The position numbers and the translations under genes were made by a program. A stretch of 11,616 nucleotides of DNA, taken from NCBI GenBank assembly GCA_027005175.1, contig JALTMC010000726.1, positions 1 to 11,616 on the forward strand, written 5' to 3'. Source of the DNA: Myxococcales bacterium. GTDB lineage: Bacteria > Myxococcota_C > UBA6777. Shown here one piece after another: positions 1 through 7,361 of the stretch; positions within the stretch are counted from its first letter, which is position 1, and the number at the start of each line of letters is the position of its first letter. The notes below the pieces were generated by a model. The model ran no database searches. It saw nothing but the letters and a program-made list of their open reading frames with translations, and was not told where the DNA came from.

Positions 1-26
1 GCTGAGGCCTAGCGGGCAGGCTTCCT

Positions 27-1277
27 CTATTTGTCACAGCGCCATATTCTGATCTCCTTCATATTGTTGTGTACGAAAGCCAGCAACGTACCATCTGGGT
101 GAAATGAAACGCTATTGATGGAGCCTTTTATTGGAGTTTCAATGGTTTGCAAATGTCGACCCGTTGCAACATCCCATAGCTTGACTTTACCTTCAGCTCC
201 ACCAGATGTGGTGGCCATGGTTGTTCCAGTTTTATTCATGCCAAGATGCAATAAATTCTCTTGTTGGGCTTGGACTTGAATTGTGTACAATAGCTTTTTG
301 GGTCTTAATCCCCACAATTTGATTTCAGAGGAACTCATACCCACAAGATGTCGCCCTCCTGGATGAAACGCAATAGACTTCACAGTGTTTGTGTAGCCGG
401 ACAGACTGTAAAGTAGTTTTTTACTGAAAAGGCTCCATACAAGAACAGTTTGGAGTGCTGGAACAGCAGAATCATTTTCATAGAAGGAACTCAAAGCAAG
501 CAAGCTTTCATCTGGACTGAACTCGATATCAGTGTTAGCACGAGAGCCTGGAAACTTGTACTGGACCTTGCCTGTATTTACGTCCAAAATCAAAGTGTCA
601 TAATCGTTAGATAGAACGATTTTGGTTCCTGTTGGAGATAGAGCTGAGACACCAGCAGTCACATATTTTTGTAACCTTACAGTTTTTACAACTTTCTCTT
701 CCTTCCAGTTCCAGAGGTACATTTCCTCATGATTCTTTATGTTGCGCCAAAGAAGAAGTAGCTTTCCATCTGCAGTAAAGGAGACCTCCCCGCCTGGTAT
801 GAAGAGAGAGAGACCGTTATGATGGCTTTTCAATGGAAAAGAAAAATCCTTGGTGATATTCCAAATCACAAAGCCTGAAGCAGCCGCAACAAGAATCCCT
901 CCACCTGGTCCAAATGTAACTTGGTTGACTTGCCTAGGGGACGGTAGTATTTTAAAGCGGCTCCATCGTTCACAGCACCCTTCGTTGACAAAGCCATTAC
1001 AATTGTTATCGACTTGATCAACACAACTTTCCAGTTTTGGTTTTTGTTGTCCCTTACATGTTCCCCAACCTCCCCGCTCATTGCATATTTGATAGCCTGA
1101 TTTACAAATGCCTATACCTCGCGTAGAAGAAGGGCCGGCATAACATCTGCGACGTTCTCCACTAGAACATTGTTTTTGGACTGGTGGCTCTTTTTCTGCG
1201 AGTGGGATAAAAACTGATTCTGCACAGGTCGTCAATAAAATAGAAAGCAAGCAGATCAGAGGAGAAAATTTGTTCAT
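27..1277 (-). CDS. WD40-repeat lipoprotein with MopE-like metal-binding motif
   Basis: The product has 416 residues. An N-terminal signal peptide ends in a lipobox-like LLTTC (lipid-accepting Cys18, -1 Thr slightly unusual), so it is probably membrane-anchored outside the cytoplasm. Residues 37-101 form a Cys-rich module of the myxobacterial type (C-x-x-G-x-R-R-x-C, GIGICKSG, WGTC) that closes with CVDQVDNNCNGFVNEGC, a variant of the MopE-type acidic metal-binding motif. Residues from about 118 to the end hold at least six WD40-like blades (FSPDESLLALSS, IAFHPGGRHLVG, IKLWG, VKLWDVATGRHLQT, VSFHPDGTLLAFV, IRIW), enough with the less regular stretches for one propeller. I chose the ATG at 1277 because the signal peptide starts there; an in-frame ATG at 1328 would overlap the upstream gene and bury the signal. 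The gene starts 4 nt after the protease stop with no clear Shine-Dalgarno, suggesting translational coupling. The role is probably a protein-interaction scaffold; the specific function is unknown. Confidence 0.85.
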   Translation of the reverse strand: MNKFSPLICLLSILLTTCAESVFIPLAEKEPPVQKQCSSGERRRCYAGPSSTRGIGICKSGYQICNERGGWGTCKGQQKPKLESCVDQVDNNCNGFVNEGCCERWSRFKILPSPRQVNQVTFGPGGGILVAAASGFVIWNITKDFSFPLKSHHNGLSLFIPGGEVSFTADGKLLLLWRNIKNHEEMYLWNWKEEKVVKTVRLQKYVTAGVSALSPTGTKIVLSNDYDTLILDVNTGKVQYKFPGSRANTDIEFSPDESLLALSSFYENDSAVPALQTVLVWSLFSKKLLYSLSGYTNTVKSIAFHPGGRHLVGMSSSEIKLWGLRPKKLLYTIQVQAQQENLLHLGMNKTGTTMATTSGGAEGKVKLWDVATGRHLQTIETPIKGSINSVSFHPDGTLLAFVHNNMKEIRIWRCDK

Positions 1278-1281
1278 GGAA

Positions 1282-2522
1282 TTAAAACTCGTAGATACCA
1301 CAGCCATCGGGAAGCTTACCACTTTCAATAAAAGTGGTCGCCTCTTCGAGGGTGAGTTTTACCCGGCCTGGAAGTAAGAGACCATCAAACGCTCGAAAAA
1401 CATCGTAAAAGTGATGAACAAGCCAATTCCCACTATGAAATTCTGGTTTCACTCGGTCATCATCTGGAGTTCCACTGAGAAGTCCGCATAGTGCGTGATT
1501 CCTGCTCTGAAAGACCAAAGATCCTGACATTCCTTTATAGTTGACATCATTTCGAGCAGGAGAACCCTCTCTCTTTTGCCTTATCAGTTCTCCTTTGGTG
1601 ATGGAAGGTGCAACTTCAAATCCCCTATAGAATCTATAAGCTCCTGCTCCTGTGCGGAAGCATTCGATTGCAAGACTCTGGTAGCTACGATTGCAGGCCT
1701 TTGTAACCGTTCCATTACCTACTGAAACTTCATTATTTTTATCGAACACAGCAGCTGTGGAGATCTTAAATACTTGCTCCCCACGAGAGAGTCTCGAAGG
1801 ATCTGTCATAAGATCAGACTTTCCAAAAATACCTGGATTTTGCCTGTTATCAATCGCTGGCATTGGAAGGAAAGGCCACCAAGTAGCGACATCTACGATT
1901 CGGCTAAATCCGCCACTGGAAGAAAGGACTAACGGTCTATGATTCCTAGCATTTTGAATATTCTGAAAATCTTGAGCATAACTGTCTAACGCCAACTTTT
2001 TTTTATCATCTACTCCTTTATATATAGAACCTGTCATACTTAACACCTGATAGGTCGTATAAGCTCTTTTTAAATTCTGTATATAACTTGCAGTGGACAT
2101 ATTTGTAATCTGAATAGGAAGATCGATTGGAAAAGCCGTTTTGAAGTTACTAGGCAACCGAACAAGAGCAGCGTCTGGACGACCTTCCCCCACTTTGTTG
2201 GGCTCTTTGGTAAGGGGAACACTCCACCTAAACACATCTCCACTTGTAATAGTAGCACTTAGATCTCTAGATTGAGAGTTTTGGATAGATATCGATCTTT
2301 GGAGAAACTCTGGGTTTGCCCTTGCTGCTCCTGGATTGGCGAGTTCATATTTCGTCGCCACATTATGCCAGTTGGTTAAGAATACCGGACGGAGTGTTCC
2401 TGGTAAATGATGAAGGCTATCCGATCTGATGACTCTTCTATCAATGATAATGACGAGACATTATCGATACCGGTGATCTTGCGTTGAATGCTAACTGTCT
2501 TAAATGCCATTTCTCTGTTCAT
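1282..2522 (-). pseudogene. Trypsin-like serine protease, interrupted by a one-base frameshift
   Basis: The large reading frame (2361 down to 1282, GTG start, 359 residues) has the catalytic-Asp motif PDAALVRLP and the nucleophile motif KGMSGSLVF (G-x-S-G), but no His if it starts at the GTG. Reading the same frame upstream of the GTG gives FLTNWHN, the classic catalytic-His segment of these peptidases (compare LVTNWHVV); that frame meets a stop at 2461-2463 without a plausible start. A second frame has a strong start at 2522 (AAGGA eight bases before ATG), runs 48 codons (MNREMAFKTVSIQRK... EHSVRYS) and stops at 2376-2378. One missing T in the TATTCTTA tract near 2380-2383 would join them as EHSVRYFLTNWHNV, a 413-residue protein with His53, Asp117 and Ser333. 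No signal peptide is visible, so the ancestral enzyme was probably cytoplasmic. The shift could be a real mutation, a sequencing error or, less likely, programmed. Confidence 0.8.
2376..2522 (-). CDS. N-terminal fragment of the frameshifted protease (48 codons)
   Basis: This is the short frame that carries the real start of the protease. It begins with ATG at 2522 behind GGAAAGGA and ends at TAA 2376-2378, 48 codons later. Its last residues, EHSVRYS, precede the segment that resumes in the next frame as FLTNWHNV. As it stands the cell would make only this 48-residue piece from the strong start unless ribosomes slip or restart at the GTG at 2361. It is listed separately because a gene finder would probably miss it and call only the catalytic-His-less part. 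Confidence 0.65.
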   Translation of the reverse strand: MNREMAFKTVSIQRKITGIDNVSSLSLIEESSDRIAFIIYQEHSVRYS

Positions 2523-3033
2523 TGTATATTCCTTTCCAAAGGGGTTTTCAGGATGATTGGTGCCATCTTTTTATAGTACTGGGCTGCTCCAAAAAAGAAT
2601 GACATTAGTCTCCAATACGCACCACCTGCAGAAAGATATCATGGCTAGCATCTGCACTGTCACAGAGTGTCAAGGACCGGCCCAACTGTTAAAGGTACTA
2701 CATCAACAAATTCAGTTTGTGCTACTGCGAAACTGCTGTAACAAGCAAGTACATGGAACATCGTTTCTCTCCTGTTCTCAGGGCATGAGGATCAGGCAAC
2801 CGATTTTTGCCATGCCCAACACCCTTTTCATTGGCTCAATTGGATATATGGTGTGATTGTGTTCTCAACCCACACCCACGAAAATATCTTTTTCATCGAA
2901 ATGTTGTGGTGTTTACTCATCCAGTTCCTGAGTGTAAAACGCACAAGAAGTGAGTTCACATCCTCTTTTTCTGCTACAATTTTATGACTTCACATTCTCA
3001 CAAACATTGAGAGGTTACGGAACTGAGTTTCCT

Positions 3034-3220
3034 GGGTTCGTTCATACCAGAGCCACAAGTGCCTCCGAAAAACGCAACACATTTGACGGGAACAGATGTC
3101 CAGTGACGACGCCTTCTGGGCAGCCAATATCAATGGATACAGCAGAATGAATACCATTCGCGAATCACATAAAGTGTTGCGTTTCTCTCTAACTGTTTGA
3201 ATTCACTTATGAACGAACCC
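3034..3220. mobile_element. MITE-like element with bipartite inverted repeats and TCCT flanks
   Basis: The left end GGGTTCGTTCAT (3034-3045) is perfectly inverted at the right end (ATGAACGAACCC, 3209-3220). A second motif, AACGCAACAC (3071-3080), is also perfectly inverted (GTGTTGCGTT, 3174-3183), and the gap between outer and inner motif is exactly 25 nt on both sides although the gaps themselves have diverged. The element is flanked directly by TCCT at 3030-3033 and TCCT at 3221-3224, as expected for a 4-bp target duplication. At 187 bp with no transposase it would be a non-autonomous element. I cannot name the family. The alternative is a large symmetric regulatory site. Confidence 0.55.
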
Positions 3221-3523
3221 TCCTTGCATTCTACGTTCAATGATCATTTGACATTCAAAACAATACACAGAACACTGCAATAAAATCAACCCAAATTCTT
3301 ACAAATACAGGCTAAACAATGCTTCAGTCATCTCAGAGACACCCCTAACTTTTTGTTTTTTTTTCAGCTCCTTAATTTTTAATATTTCTCAAAAAAAGTT
3401 CACCCTACCCTATGTCCCACAAAGTAAAATGGCAACGTATTTTCCAACAGGTCCTTGCTGTCAATATGGAGGTAAATTGACACAACAATGTTGAGATTCA
3501 CACAGATCCATGAAGCCCTCTTC

Positions 3524-3550
3524 CTCGTGAAAATTCGTGCCATTCGTGGA
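3524..3550. repeat. Three 9-bp tandem units of the ATTCGTGNN type
   Basis: The units CTCGTGAAA, ATTCGTGCC and ATTCGTGGA follow one another without gaps and share the core TCGTG at a strict 9-bp period. They sit in non-coding sequence upstream of the first Cys-rich lipoprotein. Short arrays of this kind occur dispersed in some bacterial genomes; no function can be read from this copy. Confidence 0.5.
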
Positions 3551-3711
3551 TCAATCCGAAGAAGAATACAGACAGGTTCAGCTACAGTACCTGTCAAGAG
3601 AGGGACGGATTGACAGAAGAAGGCAACGCTCTATAGGATTTTCAGGTGACAAAAGTGATGCTGCAGCAAACGACACTTAAGGCGGTGTAGTGACTGAAAG
3701 TAGTACACAAC

Positions 3712-3740
3712 TTGACCCAACAGGTAATAATTCGTACTGT
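3712..3740 (+). promoter_or_regulatory. Candidate sigma70-type promoter of the first Cys-rich lipoprotein gene
   Basis: TTGACC (3712-3717) matches five of six -35 bases and lies 17 bp before TACTGT (3735-3740), a weak -10. Transcription would start near 3747, leaving a leader of about 67 nt before the ATG at 3814. The site overlaps a more upstream in-frame ATG at 3712, which argues against that ATG as the true start. Confidence 0.35.
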
Positions 3741-3742
3741 TG

Positions 3743-3781
3743 TGGAAAGACATGTCCTTCCATATGGTTTAATGTGGAAGG
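3743..3781 (+). promoter_or_regulatory. Operator candidate: three TGGAARG half-sites
   Basis: TGGAAAGACATGTCCTTCCA (3743-3762) is a 20-bp palindrome with one mismatched pair. Its right half-site CCTTCCA (3756-3762) is perfectly inverted again as TGGAAGG at 3775-3781, so half-sites of one type occur three times in alternating orientation. The cluster covers the predicted transcription start of the lipoprotein gene, the usual place for a repressor site. The regulator is unknown. The RNA could also fold here. Confidence 0.4.
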
Positions 3782-3813
3782 GGCTCTGGAAGTATGTTGA
3801 GGAGGATGAATTT

Positions 3814-5586
3814 ATGTTTCGCCATTTCACCTTGTTGGTGGGTATTGGGTTTTGTTTAAGTATTCTAAGTCTCTCATGTGCTGGAGAGGAAAAGCCCAAG
3901 GATTCGTGCAAATTCAACAGCGACTGCAAAGACAAGGCACAAAATTGCAAGAGCGAAAAATGTGTCAACATTGTTTGTGGTGTTGATGACGATTGTCGCG
4001 GTGGTTGGTTCTGTAACACAACCAGCAAGAAGTGTCAGAGTAAGCCTACTGTTGAGTGTCGAGAGAACACAGACTGCAAAAACAGCGAGAAATGCGACAG
4101 CGGCAAATGTGTTGCCAAGCCGGAATGCAAAGAAAACACGGATTGCACCGACAAATCGAAGCCGGAGTGCAAAGCGGGCAAGTGTGTTGAGAAGAGTTGT
4201 AGTGACAACAGCGACTGTGGTGATGCCAAGCTGATCTGTAAAGACAGCAAGTGCATCACAAAACCAGTTGAATGTGAAAAAAACAGTGACTGCAAAGACT
4301 CCATCAAGACAGAATGCAAAGATGGCACCTGTATTGAGCCAGCATGCGCCACCAACAACGATTGCAAGGATCCAAAAAGGCCACTCTGTGTCAGTCAGAA
4401 ATGTTCGGCAGATACAGGCAAAGGCGAAGGAGAGCCTTGTGAGCAAGGCAAAGTCAACTGCAAGACCAACCTGGTTTGCTTACGACCCGACAAGGCCAAA
4501 CCCACAGGAACATGCCAGGTCGGCTGTAATCCCTTCCGTCCCAAATGCCCTACAGGCAAGGTCTGCCAGCAGATTGAGACCTTTACGGGTGCCTGTGTCA
4601 CAAGCAACAAAGGCAAGGGGATCGGAGAGACTTGTGACAAAACAACACTTTGTGAGTTGGATCTGGTCTGCAAGGAATGGAAAGGCAAGACGATCTGTGT
4701 GAAGCCTTGTGATCCAGCACTCCAAGAGTGTGAGTCTGACCAGGAGTGCTACACTTTTAAGGGAAAGTTTCCAAAAAGTTACTGTGTCTCTCGCCGTGAT
4801 CCCTGCGGCCAAGGGCGCCCTTGCCTCAACAACTATCTTTGCGAAAATGGCTTTTGTAACCCTGTCCCGAGCTGTGAAGACATTACCTGCAAAGACGGTC
4901 AGGTCTGTGACAAAGGTCTCTGCCGGGCGAAACGTTGCCCCGATGATATCTCCTGTCCCACCAACTCACTTTGTATGCCCAATGGCACATGCCAGTACAG
5001 CAAGGTCGATCCGGGATGTGTATCCTGTAGCCAACAAAAACCCTGTACCGGTGGTGCCATTTGTCTGTCTGGCTTCGGTGGTGCTGGAGCCAGCACATCC
5101 CACTGTTTCGACAACTGCACACCCGGTGGTCCCTGCCCCAATGGTAATTTTCGTTGCAACACCATCAGTGTTCGACTCAACGGTATCACCTGTCGCACCA
5201 ATGCAGACTGCAACCGACAAGACCCGCGCTTTACCACCTGTAGAAACGGTACCTGTATCGCCAATTTTAACATCTGTACACCCAAGATCGGTAGCTGCAA
5301 CAACAAGTGCAAAAATGTCACGTGCCAAAACAAAGATGTTTGTGTTGCAAGCGACGGTTCTTGTGTCACCCCTTACAAACCACTTTGTGCGGTTTGTAAG
5401 TTTCCCGAAGAATGTGGTGGAGCCAAAGACCTCTGTATCACTCTGACCCAAGGAGCCATCCGAACATCACACTGCGCGAGGGATTGCTCCGACCCCAAAA
5501 AACCATGCCCCAAAGGCTACTCATGCAACACCCTACAAAATGGTGCCAAGCAATGCATCCCCACCTCCCGAAAATGTCCTCCCTGA
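3814..5586 (+). CDS. Cys-rich lipoprotein with seven N-terminal C-x3-[ND]-D-C modules
   Basis: The product has 590 residues. I start it at 3814 because AGGAGG lies 8 nt upstream and a signal peptide begins there (MFRHFTLLVG... SLSC); the frame is open upstream to an ATG at 3712, but that lies in the promoter candidate. Cys22 is the likely lipidation site, though the lipobox (SLS before Cys) is not canonical, so signal peptidase I cleavage is possible. Residues 32-197 hold seven modules of 18-20 residues with pattern C-x3-[ND]-D-C-x5-7-C-x3-6-C (starting at C32, C55, C82, C105, C129, C154, C178), resembling dickkopf/EGF-like disulfide knots. The rest has larger Cys modules of the CxxC...CGG...C...CPxGYxC type and ends in CIPTSRKCPP. 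Such Cys density implies an oxidising, extracytoplasmic location. The function is unknown; it is paralogous to the next gene. Confidence 0.85.
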   Translation: MFRHFTLLVGIGFCLSILSLSCAGEEKPKDSCKFNSDCKDKAQNCKSEKCVNIVCGVDDDCRGGWFCNTTSKKCQSKPTVECRENTDCKNSEKCDSGKCVAKPECKENTDCTDKSKPECKAGKCVEKSCSDNSDCGDAKLICKDSKCITKPVECEKNSDCKDSIKTECKDGTCIEPACATNNDCKDPKRPLCVSQKCSADTGKGEGEPCEQGKVNCKTNLVCLRPDKAKPTGTCQVGCNPFRPKCPTGKVCQQIETFTGACVTSNKGKGIGETCDKTTLCELDLVCKEWKGKTICVKPCDPALQECESDQECYTFKGKFPKSYCVSRRDPCGQGRPCLNNYLCENGFCNPVPSCEDITCKDGQVCDKGLCRAKRCPDDISCPTNSLCMPNGTCQYSKVDPGCVSCSQQKPCTGGAICLSGFGGAGASTSHCFDNCTPGGPCPNGNFRCNTISVRLNGITCRTNADCNRQDPRFTTCRNGTCIANFNICTPKIGSCNNKCKNVTCQNKDVCVASDGSCVTPYKPLCAVCKFPEECGGAKDLCITLTQGAIRTSHCARDCSDPKKPCPKGYSCNTLQNGAKQCIPTSRKCPP

Positions 5587-5599
5587 CATCCACCTCTAG

Positions 5600-5626
5600 C
5601 GAATCCAACCCCGAAGGTTCGATTTT
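5600..5626 (+). terminator. Weak candidate terminator after the first Cys-rich lipoprotein
   Basis: Fourteen bases after the stop, CGAATCC pairs with GGTTCG (5616-5621) through a bulged T, with a loop of about 9 nt, and is followed by ATTTT. The stem is short and the T run poor, so termination may be partial and the second lipoprotein gene could be cotranscribed. Confidence 0.25.
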
Positions 5627-5655
5627 CAACCAAACGGTGTTTCGCTCCTGACTTT
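5617..5655 (+). repeat. 39-bp intergenic direct repeat, copy 1
   Basis: This copy begins GTTCGATTTTCAACCAAACG and recurs 72 bp downstream at 5689-5727 with seven differences, all of them transitions. It lies in the spacer between the two paralogous lipoprotein genes. It is followed by a small hairpin (TCCAT 5657-5661, ATGGA 5669-5673, 7-nt loop). Confidence 0.75.
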
Positions 5656-5688
5656 TTCCATGAAGGGTATGGAGCACACATAAAACAA

Positions 5689-5727
5689 GTTCGATTTTCG
5701 ACCGAACGATGTTTTACTTCTGGCTTT
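5689..5727 (+). repeat. 39-bp intergenic direct repeat, copy 2
   Basis: This is the second copy of the repeat at 5617-5655. Here the first half forms an imperfect inverted repeat (GTTCG ... CGAAC, 5689-5707) which is degenerate in copy 1. It lies about 95 bp before the start of the second lipoprotein gene, so it could be a regulatory element or a relic of duplication. Confidence 0.75.
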
Positions 5728-5822
5728 CGACTATTTTTTCCGATCCCTGGAGCTGGACTCCATCTTCGCTGGAGCCTCCTCCTCCAAATGAATTCAGGGA
5801 TTTCCGGCGAGTGAGGTATTTT

Positions 5823-7361
5823 ATGAATGGATTATTACGATATACGGCGTTGGCGTTGCTGTGTTGGGGTTTTGTGGTTGGATGTAGCAATGGAAACAAC
5901 AACAACACAAGCTCCAACCGATGCAAGAAAAACAGTGATTGTTCCTCTGAGCAAAACTGCGCGGACGGAAAATGCAAGGCTATTAAGTGTAGCAAAAACA
6001 GTGACTGTCGGAACAGTTACACATGTGACACGGGAGCCTCAAAGTGCATCAAGCCTGTCGATTGTCCGGAAAAAGACAAGGGTGGTTGTTGTGAAGACAA
6101 GCACTGCAAAGTCGACCAGATTTGCAAAGAGAAAAAGTGTGAGTCGAAGCCACCTGTGAAGTGCAAAGAAGACAAAGATTGTACGGACAGCAACAAGCCA
6201 AAGTGTGTCACAGAGACTTGTGTGAGTGTCGAGTTTTGCAAGACAGACAAAGACTGCAAAGACGCCACGAAGTCGGCCTGCAAAGACAGTACATGTGTTG
6301 CTCGTGGTCTTGCCAAGCTGGACGATCCCTGCGACAAAGTGGCCTGTGAAAAAGACCTGATTTGTTGGGCTGACGTTGGAAAGCCTCATTGCCTTACGGC
6401 CTGTGATCCTTTCAATGCAGTGTGTTTAACGGGTACCGTATGCGCCTTTATTGGAGCGGGCAAAGGGGTCTGTCGTTCACGCAACAATGGTAAGCGAGAA
6501 GGAGAATCTTGCGTGACCAAGCTATGTGAACGAAACTTATTTTGTGTGGATTGGCCATCGGGAAGTTCAACATGTGCCCGCCCTTGTCGAGCCGACAAAA
6601 AAGATTGCTCTAGCTCAGAGCTTTGCTATAACTTTGGCAACGTCCATCTTTGCGTACCCAAACCCCCTCTGTGTGGTACAGGTCGCCCCTGTGTAGGGAC
6701 ATCCTGGAAGTGCGACGAAAAACAAGGCTACTGTCTGCCTCAACAGTGTCCTCAAAAAGCCTGTCCTGGCAGTCAACTCTGCAGGTTGGGAAGTTGCAAT
6801 GATGCCAACTGTTGCAAAGGTGATGTCTGTCCCAAAGGCAATGTTTGTAACCACAGCAATGGCAAGTGTGTCGAACTCAACATTCGCGTGCCCTTTTGCA
6901 CGTCGTGTTTGGGCTCGGGAACCTGTGCTTCTCCCAACCAGCGATGTATCAAGCTCTCCGATGACAACGACAAGTTCTGTGCAGAGGAATGCACCGCTAC
7001 ACGCACCTGTGCTGATGCAGACTACGAATGCCAAGAGCAATCTGACAAGCGATGGTTCTGCCTACCGAGTGCTGGCACTTGCCAACGCAATCGATGTGAT
7101 GGTGTGAAATGCAAAGAGGGTGAAGCTTGTCTACCCGCCACCAAGAAGTGCGTACCCATTGGACTCTCGGTCTGCAAAGCTTGCTCCACTGATGTTCAAT
7201 GTGGAGGTCCCACCGACCGATGCATCATCCCCAAAGGAGCCAAGTCCGGCGTCTGTGGCCTCGACTGCAGTGGCTGCACCACCTGCCCTCGCGGCTACGC
7301 CTGCCAAGCCTTCGGCGACAAGATCAAGCAATGTGTCCCCACCTCTGGGAAGTGTCCGTAG
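5823..7361 (+). CDS. Cys-rich lipoprotein, paralogue of the preceding gene
   Basis: The product has 512 residues. The start at 5823 is chosen for its signal peptide with a canonical lipobox (VVGC, lipid-accepting Cys21) and GAGG 6 nt upstream; the frame is open further upstream without signal-like sequence. After an Asn-rich linker (residues 24-28) come about five short Cys modules (roughly 34-51, 56-75, 81-106, 114-133, 139-158) of the same C-x3-[ND]-D-C type as in the neighbour, the third one irregular. The C-terminal half repeats larger modules (CTSCLGSGTC, CKACSTDVQCGGPTDRC) and ends CPRGYACQAFGDKIKQCVPTSGKCP, matching the first lipoprotein's C-terminus module for module. The pair probably arose by tandem duplication. 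It is likely exported, disulfide-rich and membrane-anchored; the role is unknown. The last 70 or so bases seeded the tandem array that follows. Confidence 0.85.
   Translation: MNGLLRYTALALLCWGFVVGCSNGNNNNTSSNRCKKNSDCSSEQNCADGKCKAIKCSKNSDCRNSYTCDTGASKCIKPVDCPEKDKGGCCEDKHCKVDQICKEKKCESKPPVKCKEDKDCTDSNKPKCVTETCVSVEFCKTDKDCKDATKSACKDSTCVARGLAKLDDPCDKVACEKDLICWADVGKPHCLTACDPFNAVCLTGTVCAFIGAGKGVCRSRNNGKREGESCVTKLCERNLFCVDWPSGSSTCARPCRADKKDCSSSELCYNFGNVHLCVPKPPLCGTGRPCVGTSWKCDEKQGYCLPQQCPQKACPGSQLCRLGSCNDANCCKGDVCPKGNVCNHSNGKCVELNIRVPFCTSCLGSGTCASPNQRCIKLSDDNDKFCAEECTATRTCADADYECQEQSDKRWFCLPSAGTCQRNRCDGVKCKEGEACLPATKKCVPIGLSVCKACSTDVQCGGPTDRCIIPKGAKSGVCGLDCSGCTTCPRGYACQAFGDKIKQCVPTSGKCP

Larger units (their letters stand above)
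2523..3813. other. Gene-poor divergent intergenic region of about 1.3 kb
   Basis: This stretch lies between the minus-strand protease/WD40 pair and the plus-strand lipoproteins. Open frames here (for example 2557-2856 plus, 2950-3150 plus, 3400-3597 minus) are short, show no recognisable motif and lack good ribosome binding sites. What can be supported are an inverted-repeat element (3034-3220), a 9-bp tandem repeat (3524-3550), a T-rich tract near 3351-3363, and a promoter/operator candidate at 3712-3781. For the minus-strand operon a TATAAA-like -10 lies near 2568-2575, but I see no matching -35. The remainder may be decayed sequence. Confidence 0.6.

Noticed and set aside
1-26. Terminator for the WD40 gene
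   Set aside because: A 4-bp stem (GCCT/AGGC) is visible on the minus strand, but there is no T run before the window ends, so it cannot be judged.
1278-1328. Upstream ATG at 1328 as start of the WD40 lipoprotein
   Set aside because: It would add 17 residues in front of a clear signal peptide and overlap the protease gene by 47 bases.
2557-2856. 99-codon plus-strand frame in the intergenic region
   Set aside because: It has no recognisable motif, no good ribosome binding site and an amino-acid make-up typical of chance translation.
2850-2955. Possible transposase remnant
   Set aside because: One frame gives a string faintly like an IS200-type N-terminus (YLFHRNVVVF), but the similarity is too short and no downstream motif follows.
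3642-4446. Long minus-strand open frames opposite the first Cys-rich lipoprotein gene
   Set aside because: They are antisense shadows: the plus strand has a signal peptide, a strong ribosome binding site and regular Cys modules, while the minus frames have no coherent domain.
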